A stretch of DNA of 64,000 nucleotides from CAZCAC01 sp964496575 (GTDB lineage Bacteria > Planctomycetota > UBA1135 > GCA-002686595), in contig CAZCAC010000030.1 of assembly GCA_964496575.1 (NCBI GenBank), forward strand, positions 15,592-79,591. The letters are read 5' to 3'. The stretch's first letter is position 1; the number at the start of each line of letters is the position of its first letter. Shown here piece after piece: positions 54,123 through 62,650 of the stretch. Below the pieces are notes generated by a model, which saw only the letters and a program-made list of their open reading frames with translations, did no database searches and was not told where the DNA came from. Made by a program: the position numbers and the translations under genes.

Positions 54123-54764
54123 GTGAAACTGAACTCGAGGATTTGCCGGACCCTGCCCCTGGCTGTCTTTCTGTTGCTCGCCGGCTGCGCGTGCGAGAAC
54201 TCCGACGTGGACGGGAGCAACCCGAAGGGGACCGCGAAGGGCACGGTCATCGTCAACAACGAGCCGCTGTCGAGCGATCAGATCGCCGAGCTCGAGGCCA
54301 CCTACCAGGCTCAGGTCGTGCCTGGAGAGTACTGGTACGACGCGCAGAGCGGTCTGTTCGGGACGATGGGCATGCCGAGCCATGGCCAGCTCTATCCCGG
54401 TCATGAGCTCGGGACGATGCCCGCGGACGCATCGAAGGGCACCAGCGGGGTCTTCCTGAATGGGCGACAGCTCACCGAATCCGAGGTCCAGTTCCTGGCC
54501 TGGTTCACCGGCCCGATCCTGCCCGGCCGGTACTGGATGGACGGGATGAGCACCGTCGGCTACGAGGGCAACCCGACCCCCGTCCTCAACCTGTACTACC
54601 TGATGGCCCAGCAATCCTCGGCTGGTGGAGCCGCCCCGGCCGGTGGTGGCGACAATGGCTGGAGCTCGATGTACGGGTCGGGCAACTACTCCTCCGACGG
54701 TAGCTCGGGCTACGTGCATCTCCCGAGCGCGACCGGGGGGTCGGGGACGTTCGTGAGCTACTGA
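54123..54764 (+). CDS. Lipoprotein of unknown function with a duplicated PGxYWxD motif
   Basis: 213 residues from a GTG with AAGGAGGAG upstream. Lipobox LLAGC. The mature protein has two copies of a motif: VVPGEYWYDAQSGLFG and ILPGRYWMDGMSTVGYEG, separated by SKGTSGVFLNGRQLTESEV. The first copy is followed by PSHGQLYPGHELGTMPADAS, giving a conserved-looking pattern seen in scattered bacterial proteins. The C-terminal 60 residues are Gly/Ser/Tyr-rich. The stop codon lies at the edge of the palindrome at 54763-54857. Confidence 0.72.
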   Translation: MKLNSRICRTLPLAVFLLLAGCACENSDVDGSNPKGTAKGTVIVNNEPLSSDQIAELEATYQAQVVPGEYWYDAQSGLFGTMGMPSHGQLYPGHELGTMPADASKGTSGVFLNGRQLTESEVQFLAWFTGPILPGRYWMDGMSTVGYEGNPTPVLNLYYLMAQQSSAGGAAPAGGGDNGWSSMYGSGNYSSDGSSGYVHLPSATGGSGTFVSY

Positions 54765-54857
54765 TACAGAGCCAGGCTCCTTTCCAAACTTCTGCGGGAC
54801 GTCGGTGTGCGGCACCGACGTCCCGCAGAAGTTTGGAAAGGAGCCTGACCCCGTATC
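54763..54857. repeat. REP-like element: perfect 35-bp inverted repeat with 5-nt loop
   Basis: The arms 54773-54807 and 54813-54847 are exact complements over 35 bp. They are flanked by GATAC (54763-54767) and GTATC (54853-54857), which also pair across an internal loop. The ends read GATACxGxGxCAGGCTCC, close to the ends of the element at 62651-62735. Such bodies resemble REP sequences mobilised by RAYT (Y1) transposases. It may also terminate the upstream gene. It begins on the stop codon of the lipoprotein gene. Confidence 0.85.
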
Positions 54858-54924
54858 TCGTGGATTCGGGAGTGCGACTCGGTCTCGATCCCCGCTATCC
54901 TTGCCCCCTCTCAGGAGCCCCCTT

Positions 54925-56289
54925 GTGGCCGAGCAAGAAGAGGAACTCGAATCCCCGCGCGAGAAGCTGATCGCCGCGCTGGAAGGCCCCCGTGGATCGC
55001 TGCGCGGGGCCCTGGAGGATATGCACCCCGCCGACATCGCCGAGGCGATGCTCGACCTCAGCGAGCGGCAGGCCTGGGTCGTCTTCGATTCCCTCGACGT
55101 CGAGGGGCGCGCCGGGATCTTCACCCACGCGGAGGACGTGCTCAGCGAGCAGCTCCTCGAGCAGCTCACCCCCCGCCAGCTCGCCGTCATCATCGAGGAG
55201 CTGCCCCCCGACGACGTCGTCGACCTCCTCGCCCTCGCCGACCCCGAAGACGCCGAGCGCAGCCTGCGCACCGTCGACTTCGAGCGGGCCCGCGGCCTGC
55301 GCAAGCTCGCCGCCCACGATCCCGACACCGCCGGCGGCATGATGACCACCGAGTTCGTCGCCGTGCCCCAGGGGACGCGGATCGGGGACGCGATCAAGCT
55401 GCTGAAGCTGGAAGGAGAGGACGTCGAGGAGGGGCTCGGCGTCTACATCGTCGACGAGGATCAGAGGCCCGTCGGCTACGTCAGCGACCGCTACCTGCTC
55501 GTCCACTCGATCCACGACAACGTCGACGAGGTGATGAGCGATCCCCAGTCGGTCCCGCTCGAGCTCGACCAGGAGGAGGTCGCCTACCAGGTCCTGCACT
55601 ACGACCTCAACGAGATCGCGGTGGTCGATGCGAACGGCTCGCTGGTCGGGGTGATCACCGCCGACGACGCTCAGGAGGTGCTGGAGGAGGAAGCGAGCGA
55701 GGACATCCTGCGGATCGTCGGCACCTCGCCGGAGCTCCAGACGCGCCTCCCGATCCTGAGAAGGGTCTGGGCCCGGCTGCCGCTGCAGGGGGTGACCGTG
55801 GTCGGCGGCCTGATCACCGCCTGGGTGATCGAGTGGGTGCTCGGGGACACCTCCCGCGGCGCCGATCTCCTGCGCTTCGTCCCGATCATCATCGGCCTGG
55901 CCGGAAACGTCGGGATCCAGGCCTCCACCATCCTGGTCCGCGCCTTCGCCACCGGCGAGGTCGAGCCGGATCGGGAGCCCGCGGTGCTCCTCTCCGAGAC
56001 GCTGGTCGGGCTGATCATCGGCCTGATCTGCGGCTGCATCACCTTCGCCGTCCTCGCCCTCACCGACGGCGGAGACGACTCGCTGCGCTTCGCCGCGGCG
56101 ATCGGCACAGCGATCACCACCGCCGTGGTCTGGGCGGCGTTCCTCGGCTGCATCGTGCCGATGATCTGCCGCCGCGTCGGGATCGACCCGGCGATCGTCG
56201 CCGGCCCCTTCCTGATCACCGTCAGCGACATCTCCGGTACCGTGCTGTACCTGGGTGTCGCGAGCCTCCTGATCGAGATCGGAACGTGA
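54925..56289 (+). CDS. mgtE: Magnesium transporter MgtE
   Basis: 454 residues from GTG at 54925, AGGAG about 7 bases upstream. An N-terminal superhelical domain (MHPADIAEAMLDLSERQAW, PPDDVVDLLALAD) is followed by HDPDTAGGMMTTEFV, two CBS domains with acidic magnesium-sensing residues, and five membrane helices (FVPIIIGLAGNVGIQASTIL with the conserved GNVGxQAS, then ISGTVLYLGVASLL). It imports magnesium, gated by cytosolic magnesium. The upstream frame runs into the palindrome and carries no family similarity, so the shorter start is used. Coupled to lepB by TGATG. Confidence 0.95.
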   Translation: MAEQEEELESPREKLIAALEGPRGSLRGALEDMHPADIAEAMLDLSERQAWVVFDSLDVEGRAGIFTHAEDVLSEQLLEQLTPRQLAVIIEELPPDDVVDLLALADPEDAERSLRTVDFERARGLRKLAAHDPDTAGGMMTTEFVAVPQGTRIGDAIKLLKLEGEDVEEGLGVYIVDEDQRPVGYVSDRYLLVHSIHDNVDEVMSDPQSVPLELDQEEVAYQVLHYDLNEIAVVDANGSLVGVITADDAQEVLEEEASEDILRIVGTSPELQTRLPILRRVWARLPLQGVTVVGGLITAWVIEWVLGDTSRGADLLRFVPIIIGLAGNVGIQASTILVRAFATGEVEPDREPAVLLSETLVGLIIGLICGCITFAVLALTDGGDDSLRFAAAIGTAITTAVVWAAFLGCIVPMICRRVGIDPAIVAGPFLITVSDISGTVLYLGVASLLIEIGT

Positions 56290-57482
56290 TGGCCCGCCGC
56301 GCCCTTCGCCTCCTCGCCTGGATCGTCGTCGGCCTGATCGCCGTCGTGGCCCTGGCCAGGATGTTCCTCTTCGGCATCTACCACGTAGATAGCCAGTCGA
56401 TGGAGCCCGCGCTGCATGGTGCGCCCTCGGGAGGTGACCACCTCCTGGTGATCGACGGCGGCTTCGGCGATCTCCTTCGCTTCGATCTGGTGGTCGTCCT
56501 GCTGGAGGGGGAGAGCGAGCCGCGGGTGAAGCGCGTCGCCGCCCTCCCCCGCGAAGCGGTCGCCATCCGCGACGGCATCCTCTGGATCGACGACGAACCG
56601 TTGCCGGAGGACGAACCCCGACCGAAGCCGGTGCTGATCTTCGACGAGGAGCGCCTGGAGCTCGAGCACTGGTTCCGCTGGGAGCCGGTCTGGGAGCGCG
56701 ATCCGGAGGGGTGGGCCCTCGATGCGCGCGAGGTGAAGAAGGGCTCGAACGGGGGCCTGATGTTCATGAGCCAGGGTCTCGAGAATCACTACTTCGGACC
56801 CGACGGCGAGCTGGTCTGGGGCGAGGAGCCGGTCGACGACGCCATCCTCGAGTGTGAGGCCCGTCTGGGGGACCCTCCCGCCCGGCTGCGGCTAGGGCTG
56901 CTCGAGTGGGGCGACACCTTCGAGGCGGTGATCGAGCCGGTGACCGAGGGGGAGGTCGCGCTCCGCCTGATCCGGCGCAATCCCGTGCTGGACGAGGAGA
57001 TCCGACGCGACCCCGAGCTGAGCGCGACGGTTGCGGAGGCGCGCTCGCCCTTCTCCCCGGGATTCCACGCCCTGCGCTTCTCCAACATCGACAACCGGGT
57101 GCGCCTCGAGATCGACGGCCAGGAGCGGCTCATCTACGACTACGAGAAGAACGCCTTCCACCCCACCGACAGCGGCAAGAAGGGGTTCTCGATGAGGGCC
57201 CAGCGGGTCTACCTCGGCGGCGAGGAAGGTCGGGCGCTCTTCCGGCGGATCCGGGTCCTCCGCGACCTGGACTACACCATGCCCCCCGACTCGCGCTTCG
57301 CCGTCGGGCAGAAGCTCCAGCTCGGGCCCGACGAGATCTTCGTGCTCGGAGACCACTCGGTCATCGCCACCGACGGCCGCTTCTGGGGCCCCACGAAGAT
57401 AAAAGAGGTCATTGGGAGACCCTTGGCGGTCATTTGGCCTCCATCTAGAATCCGAATTCTCCAGAGGGCCGGCGAGCCCTGA
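56289..57482 (+). CDS. lepB: Signal peptidase I with a large insertion
   Basis: 397 residues, much longer than usual (200-320). Membrane helix (LLAWIVVGLIAVVALARMFL), then catalytic Ser37 in DSQSMEP and Lys81 in PRVKRVAALPRE. The box E equivalent GDHSVIATDGRFWGP is near residue 350. Between them lies an insertion of about 200 residues (about 120-320) with beta strands (LRLGLLEWGDTFEAVIEP, NRVRLEIDGQERLIYDY) that looks like a LamG/DUF1080-type jelly roll. It cleaves signal peptides from exported proteins. One-base TGATG overlap with mgtE. Confidence 0.9.
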   Translation: MARRALRLLAWIVVGLIAVVALARMFLFGIYHVDSQSMEPALHGAPSGGDHLLVIDGGFGDLLRFDLVVVLLEGESEPRVKRVAALPREAVAIRDGILWIDDEPLPEDEPRPKPVLIFDEERLELEHWFRWEPVWERDPEGWALDAREVKKGSNGGLMFMSQGLENHYFGPDGELVWGEEPVDDAILECEARLGDPPARLRLGLLEWGDTFEAVIEPVTEGEVALRLIRRNPVLDEEIRRDPELSATVAEARSPFSPGFHALRFSNIDNRVRLEIDGQERLIYDYEKNAFHPTDSGKKGFSMRAQRVYLGGEEGRALFRRIRVLRDLDYTMPPDSRFAVGQKLQLGPDEIFVLGDHSVIATDGRFWGPTKIKEVIGRPLAVIWPPSRIRILQRAGEP

Positions 57483-57559
57483 TCCGCCGGCTTCATCGCG
57501 GCGGCGCGGAACCAGGCCGGCCCCGGGGGGTTCGAGAGGGGACACGTGAGGATCCGAAC

Positions 57560-58168
57560 ATGACCAGCGAGTACCGGAACGACCCAGGCGTCCAGCTGAT
57601 GCTGTCCTGGCAGGGGGGGGACGAGCAGGCCTTCGATCAGCTGATCGAGAGCTACTCGGGACAGGTCTACGCACTCCTGACCCGCTTCCTGGGGCGGCGC
57701 CCGGGGCTGGAGGACCTGGTCCAGGAGGTCTTCCTGAGGGTGGTCCGGGCGCGCGAGCGGTACCAACCGACGGCCCGCTTCTCGACCTGGCTCTATCGGA
57801 TCGTCTTCAACATGGCGGTCAACGAGACGCAGCGGTCGCGCGGCGGCGAGGCGATCTCCCTCGACCGGCCTCCCGGCTCGGACCCGCACGAGGGCGTCTC
57901 GATGGAGCTGCCGGACCCCTCGATCGCCGATCCCTCCTCCGGCCTCGAGCAGGACGACCTGGTCCGAGCGGTGCGCCAGGCGATCGAGGCCCTCCCCGAG
58001 AAGCAGCGCATGGCGCTGATCCTGGCCAAGTACCACGACACCCCCTACGCGGAGATCGCTCGCGTCCTCGACTCTAGCGAGAAGGCGATCAAGTCCCTGA
58101 TCCACCGCGCGCGCGAGTCGCTGCGCGTGATGCTCGAGCCCTTCCTGAAGCAAGGAGAGACGGCATGA
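57560..58168 (+). CDS. ECF RNA polymerase sigma factor
   Basis: 202 residues. Region 2 with DEQAFDQLIESYSGQVYALL and LVQEVFLRVVRARERY (the core-binding part) and region 4 with LPEKQRMALILAKYHDTPYAEIARVL plus KAIKSLIHRARESLR. A linker of about 40 residues separates them. The stop overlaps the anti-sigma start in ATGA (58165-58168), so sigma and anti-sigma are translated together. Its targets are unknown; it likely activates its own operon. Confidence 0.95.
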   Translation: MTSEYRNDPGVQLMLSWQGGDEQAFDQLIESYSGQVYALLTRFLGRRPGLEDLVQEVFLRVVRARERYQPTARFSTWLYRIVFNMAVNETQRSRGGEAISLDRPPGSDPHEGVSMELPDPSIADPSSGLEQDDLVRAVRQAIEALPEKQRMALILAKYHDTPYAEIARVLDSSEKAIKSLIHRARESLRVMLEPFLKQGETA

Positions 58169-59007
58169 GGAACAGGAACGAAGCGGGCTACAACAAGGGA
58201 TGTGGCGAATTCCGCGCCGCGCTCTCGCGGGCGCTGGAGGGGCTGCCGGTGCCCGAGGAGCTCACCGTCCTCGGCTGGCACGAACACCTGCTCTCCTGCG
58301 AGGAGTGCCGCCAGCTGCTCGAGCGGGAGGAGGCGCTGGAGGAGCTCCTCGCGACCTTGCCGCAGCCGAAGCTGCCCCCCGACCTGACCCGGAGGGTGCT
58401 GCAGCGGTTGCGCGAGGGGTCGGGGAGCCTCGACCGTCTCCTGGAGCTGGCCGACGCCGCGCCGCCAGCCGGGCTCACCGAGCGGGTGACGGCGGGGCTG
58501 CGCGCGGAGCGCGCCCTCGACCGGCTGCTCGACGCCGACGCGGTCTCGGTGCCTGAGGGGCTGGCGGCTCGGGTGCGCGCGGGGATCGCCGTGGAACAGC
58601 TGCTCGAGCTCGACCCCGAGCCGGTGGTGCCCGAGGGTCTCTCGGCGCGCGTGCTCGGCGCTCTCGAGCGGGAGCGGTGGCAGCCGGTCGAGACCACGGC
58701 GTCTCGCTTCCGCGTGCTGCGCTCGCCGATCTTCTACGCCGCGGCCGCCGGGCTGGTCTTCATGGTGACCTCGCTCGTCGTCTGGATGGGGCGAGAACGC
58801 GTGACCGATCCCGGGGGCGACGATCGAATCGTGATCGACGACACGGCGCCCGAGCTCGAGTCCGATGCCGAGCTGATCGCCAACCTCGACCTCTTGGCGG
58901 ATTCGGTGTGGCCTGATCCCGGCGAGCATCTGTCCCTGCTGCTGGCCTACTCGGTGGACGTGGACACCGAGGAACTCCTCGAGTACCAGGAGGAACAGTC
59001 GCGGTGA
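58165..59007 (+). CDS. Membrane anti-sigma factor with zinc-binding motif and repeats
   Basis: 280 residues. H41, C45 and C48 in HLLSCEEC match the HxxxCxxC zinc anti-sigma domain. Residues 71-180 hold four imperfect repeats with the core PxGLxxRVxxxLRxE (PPDLTRRVLQRLREG, PAGLTERVTAGLRAE, PEGLAARVRAGIAVE, PEGLSARVLGALERE), probably amphipathic helices. A membrane helix follows (IFYAAAAGLVFMVTSLVVWM) and then an acidic extracytoplasmic tail. It should hold the upstream sigma factor inactive. The gene ends in a GTGA overlap with the next gene. Confidence 0.9.
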   Translation: MRNRNEAGYNKGCGEFRAALSRALEGLPVPEELTVLGWHEHLLSCEECRQLLEREEALEELLATLPQPKLPPDLTRRVLQRLREGSGSLDRLLELADAAPPAGLTERVTAGLRAERALDRLLDADAVSVPEGLAARVRAGIAVEQLLELDPEPVVPEGLSARVLGALERERWQPVETTASRFRVLRSPIFYAAAAGLVFMVTSLVVWMGRERVTDPGGDDRIVIDDTAPELESDAELIANLDLLADSVWPDPGEHLSLLLAYSVDVDTEELLEYQEEQSR

Positions 59008-60209
59008 GTCCCTTCGCCATTCGAGCCGGGGCCTTCCTCTTCGGGTTCTCGGCGGTCCTCCTGACGGGGATTCCCGATGCGCCCCCGGTGCTGGACCGGG
59101 ACGACACCCCGCCGTCGGTTCAGACCCGGATGACCGCCCGGGAGCGGTGGGAATCCCTCACCCCCGATGAGCGCCAGCGCGTGCGCCAGCGCTTCGAGCG
59201 CCTGCAGCAGCTCGACGCGGGTGAGCGAGCGGAGCTGGAGCAGCGCGCCCAGAAACGGAAGCGGACCGAGGAGAAGGTGCTGGGGCAGCTCTCACCCAGA
59301 GTCCTGAAACGACTGATGGAGGCCGAGCCTCGGCACCGACGCCAGCTGATCGACGAGATGGTCGAAGCGGAGCTGCGTCACCAGGGACGACGGATCGAGG
59401 CCAAGCTGCCCAAGGAGATCCGCGAGCAACTCAATGCGGCACCTCCCGCGGAGCGGCGGAAGCGGCTCACTCAGTTCAAGCGTGAGACGCGCGAGCGGAT
59501 CAGCCTGGTGGTCGTGGAGGACACCGCGCGCGCGCTCGGTTACGAACAGCAGGACATCGCGCGCTTCATGAAGTTGCCACTCGATCGGCGAATGAAGCTG
59601 GTGCTGGAGCTGCGCAAGAAGTTCACCGCTCAGCAGGTCGCCGCCTCCGGTCTACCGCAGGGCCTGACCCAGGAGCACTGGGACGAGCTGGACCGTCTCC
59701 CGCCACGTGATTACTTCGCCGAGGTGATGCGCCTCCGCGAGGAGGGGGCCTTCGGGGCGCCTCCCAAGACCGAACAGCGCTCTCCTCGCATCTCGGCGAA
59801 GGCGCGCGAGATCGGCCGCCTGATCTCGAGAGGTCTCCGTCACGATCCACAGGAGCGCCTCGAGCTCTCCGAGCTTCCTCCCCACCGCCGCCGCACGGTG
59901 CTCGACCAGCGCCGTCGCGATCGGGTGATGGTCGAGGTGCGCAAGCTGGAGGTCTTCGACGCCGCACAGCTCGAGAGGCTCGAGGCGATGCCCGACGACG
60001 AGTTCTTCCTCCACGCCAGGCGGGTCGCGCAGGACCTTCGCCGCGGCCGGATCCCCGATGTCCGCAAGTGGCAACCGGGGAAGCAGCGCGGCGAGCGAGG
60101 GCGCAGCGAAGGTCGGAAGAACGGAGAGAGGCCGAAGGGCGAGCGCTCCGAGCCCGGAGACCAGACCTCTGGTGGCAAGGCGCCGGGCTCTTCTGGAGAC
60201 CGGCAGTGA
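59004..60209 (+). CDS. Exported charged, helical protein of the sigma operon (DUF3106-like)
   Basis: 401 residues, GTG start coupled by GTGA to the anti-sigma gene. A signal segment (AIRAGAFLFGFSAVLLTGI) is followed by ARERWESLTPDERQRVRQRF and QQLDAGERAELEQRAQ, the pattern of DUF3106-like proteins, and then long Arg/Glu-rich helices and a disordered basic C-terminus (GKQRGERGRSEGRKNG). Possibly a periplasmic sensor or effector in the sigma/anti-sigma system, by position only. A strong hairpin follows the stop. Confidence 0.78.
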   Translation: MSPFAIRAGAFLFGFSAVLLTGIPDAPPVLDRDDTPPSVQTRMTARERWESLTPDERQRVRQRFERLQQLDAGERAELEQRAQKRKRTEEKVLGQLSPRVLKRLMEAEPRHRRQLIDEMVEAELRHQGRRIEAKLPKEIREQLNAAPPAERRKRLTQFKRETRERISLVVVEDTARALGYEQQDIARFMKLPLDRRMKLVLELRKKFTAQQVAASGLPQGLTQEHWDELDRLPPRDYFAEVMRLREEGAFGAPPKTEQRSPRISAKAREIGRLISRGLRHDPQERLELSELPPHRRRTVLDQRRRDRVMVEVRKLEVFDAAQLERLEAMPDDEFFLHARRVAQDLRRGRIPDVRKWQPGKQRGERGRSEGRKNGERPKGERSEPGDQTSGGKAPGSSGDRQ

Positions 60210-60219
60210 TTCCGCGACG

Positions 60220-60268
60220 GAGTCGCGCCCCTGAGCCCCGCCGGAGGCGGTGATCAGGGGCGCGACTC
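60220..60268. terminator. Strong bidirectional hairpin
   Basis: GAGTCGCGCCCCTGA (60220-60234) pairs perfectly over 15 bp with 60254-60268. The 19-nt loop can add CCGCC/GGCGG. It lies between the sigma operon and a convergent exported-protein gene. Confidence 0.7.
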
Positions 60269-60343
60269 GTCGGGAGCTCGTCCCGATCTACGTCGCGGTG
60301 CCGCGCAGGCGACGCCGCAACGTCATCGACACATTGTCCAGCG

Positions 60344-61462
60344 CTACAGTCCGAAGCCGACGGAGACCGCGTTGGACAGGTTGAATCCGGACCCACACGG
60401 GCCGGCGGGGTCGCGGTAGTAGGCCTGGAACTTCCAGACATCACCGGCCTCGATCGGGCCGCAGGAGAAGCTGGCGGACTGCGCCACGATGCCCGGGCCT
60501 TGCGTCATCACCCCTGTCGCGCTGGAGAACTGCACCGGGAAGCGGCAGAAACCGCCCGGAGGGCCCGGATCGATGGCGCGGAAACCGTCCCCGAAGGGCA
60601 CGCAGTTCTCGTTGGGGCCCATGTACACGAGTCCGAACTGGTTCGGCAGGACGTTGGTCACGGTGAGGACCAGGTCGTCGGCGCCGACACTCGGCGAGCC
60701 GGTGGCGTCCAGCGAGGCGCCGGTTCCGGTGGAGTTCGCGCAGCCAGCATTCGGATCGTCGTTGCCGCAGGGGCAGCCGACGCCGAAGCAGTACTTCTCG
60801 ATCGGGTCGCTCGTGCAGAAGACCATGTCGTCGAAGCCGAACTGATCCGCAGCCGCGCCGGACAGCGTGATGCTCTGGATGTTGTTGGAACCGGAGGTCA
60901 GGGTCATGATGTCCCAGAGGCAGAAGCTGCCGGTGGGATCGCCCGTGCAGTTCGCGCCGTCACCGCTGGTGCCGACCGTGTTTCCAACGGTCATGTCGAC
61001 GACATTCCCCGTTCCGTTCGGACCGTCCCAGGCCGTCAGGGTGACGGGGATGGAGGACGCCGAGGCGACGTAGAAGACCTGAATGAACTGCACCGCCGGG
61101 CTGAAGTCGATCGGGTCGGCCGGGGTCAGAAAGAAGGCAATCGTGGAAGCGGAGGGCTCGTTGGCGAAGTTACCGCTGCCGCCGTCGTCCCCGTCGACCA
61201 GCCCCAGCCACGACGGGCCGAAGGTGACGGTGACCGGACCGGGAACTTCGCCGATGACCTGGCCGTCACCGATTCCCTCGAAGGTGATCTGGTTGCAGTC
61301 GAACCCGCCGCCGCCGGGATTCGTGGTCACCGTGTGTGGGTCGGAGTTGATGCCCAGATGCGGATTCAGCGACAGGCCCTGGGCCGAAGCCGGGCTGGCG
61401 GATCCCACGATGGTCAGGCCGATTGCCAGAGAAAGGGGGCAGAGGATCTGAAGTGCACTCAA
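60344..61462 (-). CDS. Exported protein with cysteine-rich C-terminal domain (variant type)
   Basis: 372 residues if the start is the TTG at 61460-61462, which has GGAG 7 bases upstream and leads directly into a signal peptide (LSLAIGLTIVGSASPASAQG). The middle (about 30-220) is beta-rich with ITFEGIGDGQVIGEVPGPV and QFIQVFYVASASSIPVTLTA, a secreted adhesin-like fold. The C-terminus is a divergent version of the shared domain: YCFGVGCPCGNDDPNAGC, GDGFRAIDPGPPGGFCRF, YYRDPAGPCGSG. Function unknown. The frame continues upstream to 61633, but that part overlaps a repeated leader and has no signal. Confidence 0.8.
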   Translation of the reverse strand: MSALQILCPLSLAIGLTIVGSASPASAQGLSLNPHLGINSDPHTVTTNPGGGGFDCNQITFEGIGDGQVIGEVPGPVTVTFGPSWLGLVDGDDGGSGNFANEPSASTIAFFLTPADPIDFSPAVQFIQVFYVASASSIPVTLTAWDGPNGTGNVVDMTVGNTVGTSGDGANCTGDPTGSFCLWDIMTLTSGSNNIQSITLSGAAADQFGFDDMVFCTSDPIEKYCFGVGCPCGNDDPNAGCANSTGTGASLDATGSPSVGADDLVLTVTNVLPNQFGLVYMGPNENCVPFGDGFRAIDPGPPGGFCRFPVQFSSATGVMTQGPGIVAQSASFSCGPIEAGDVWKFQAYYRDPAGPCGSGFNLSNAVSVGFGL

Positions 61463-61986
61463 TTTGGTTCTCCTTGCTCGTAAATGTGATTGTTCTCCTT
61501 GCTCGTAAATGTGATTGGAAGTTGCCGGTTCTCTCGCGGTGCACTCCATCAGGACATATACCAAGCGCGCCCGCTCGAGATGGCTCGGTGCCGTGGCTGC
61601 GATTAGAGTGCCCGCCAAGGGCAGAGTCCACACCGTCGCGATGATTTGTAGACAATATCCACGAATTGAATTGAGAAATAGCGATACGTTGACCTTGATC
61701 TAGTTGAGGCGTCCCGCGCTCTGGAAAGGAGCGCGGCTGGCTACATCCCACTCTGAAGACGCTGGACGGGAACCCAGTCAACCCGGTCTCGAAGTCCATC
61801 GCACCCGGGAGCTGCGTTGCGAGCTCGACCCCCCGATGGGCGCATGCCTCTGAAGGCCTCCGGGTGGAGAATCGAAGCGGACATCGATTTCACGCAATGG
61901 ATCGTCTGGCGGAGTTAAACTGCCCGGCCCTTCTCGGTGCGTGAAAACGGACCGGGGCCCGATTCAACTGAAGTGGAGCTCTTCCA
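61463..61986. other. Intergenic region between divergent genes
   Basis: About 520 bases. It contains the 25-bp tandem repeat at its left end; otherwise no gene, RNA or clear promoter was recognised. Confidence 0.45.
61467..61516 (-). repeat. Tandem duplication of a 25-bp leader segment with ribosome site
   Basis: Two exact 25-bp copies (61467-61491 and 61492-61516) sit directly upstream of the TTG start. Each copy contains GCAAGGAGAAC on the minus strand, so the ribosome site is duplicated; only the nearer copy is correctly spaced. Confidence 0.85.
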
Positions 61987-62637
61987 ATGACTGCCAAGCT
62001 GAAGCTCGTCGAGATCACCGGTTCCCCCAACAACGTCAAGGTCCGAATCGCGCTCGGATACAAAGGGCTCGACTACGAACGCGAGCCCTTCGAGTTCGAA
62101 GGCTTCCCCGGCGACCGCTCGGATCTGGCCGCGCTCTCGACGCAGCCGCGCACTCCCGTGCTGAAGCACGGCGAGACGGTGATCTTCGACTCCAATGGAA
62201 TCCTGCGCTACCTGGACGCGAACTTCCCCGATACGCCCCGCCTCTACTCCGAGGATTACACCCAGTTCGGCGAGATCGAGGAGTGGGAGATGTGGTCGAA
62301 GACCGAGATGGGCCCGCCGGTTCGCGCCATCTTCGGGCAGTTCTTCGTGCCCGAGCCCGACCTCGATGCCTGCCGGCAGGCCAGCGATGAGATGCACGAG
62401 CTCACCGGCCGAATCGAAGCGGTACTGGAGAAGAGCCCTTTCATCATGGGCGAGTCGATGAAGTCCCCCGACATCGTCTGCGCGGTGGGAGTCAACCTGG
62501 CGATGATCTCCGAAGCGGCGGCGAACGGACCGATCATGGAGTTCTTCCAGAAGCATTTCCACCTCGGTGAGGGGCGGGATCGGACGCGGGAGTGGGTGCG
62601 TCGGGTGATGGCGCACGATCCGCTCTTCGTCGGCTGA
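61987..62637 (+). CDS. Glutathione S-transferase family protein
   Basis: 216 residues. The thioredoxin-like N-domain has KLVEITGSPNNVKVRIALGY, the cis-Pro region RTPVLKHGETVIFDSNGILR and YLDANFPDTPRLY. The helical C-domain contains ESMKSPDIVCAVGVNLAMI with the conserved capping Asp. Position 12 (SPNNVKV) offers a Ser as possible catalytic residue. Substrate unknown; the class includes detoxification and dehalogenase-type enzymes. Cytosolic, monocistronic, with a palindrome after the stop. Confidence 0.9.
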   Translation: MTAKLKLVEITGSPNNVKVRIALGYKGLDYEREPFEFEGFPGDRSDLAALSTQPRTPVLKHGETVIFDSNGILRYLDANFPDTPRLYSEDYTQFGEIEEWEMWSKTEMGPPVRAIFGQFFVPEPDLDACRQASDEMHELTGRIEAVLEKSPFIMGESMKSPDIVCAVGVNLAMISEAAANGPIMEFFQKHFHLGEGRDRTREWVRRVMAHDPLFVG

Positions 62638-62650
62638 CTATCTCTCCTAC

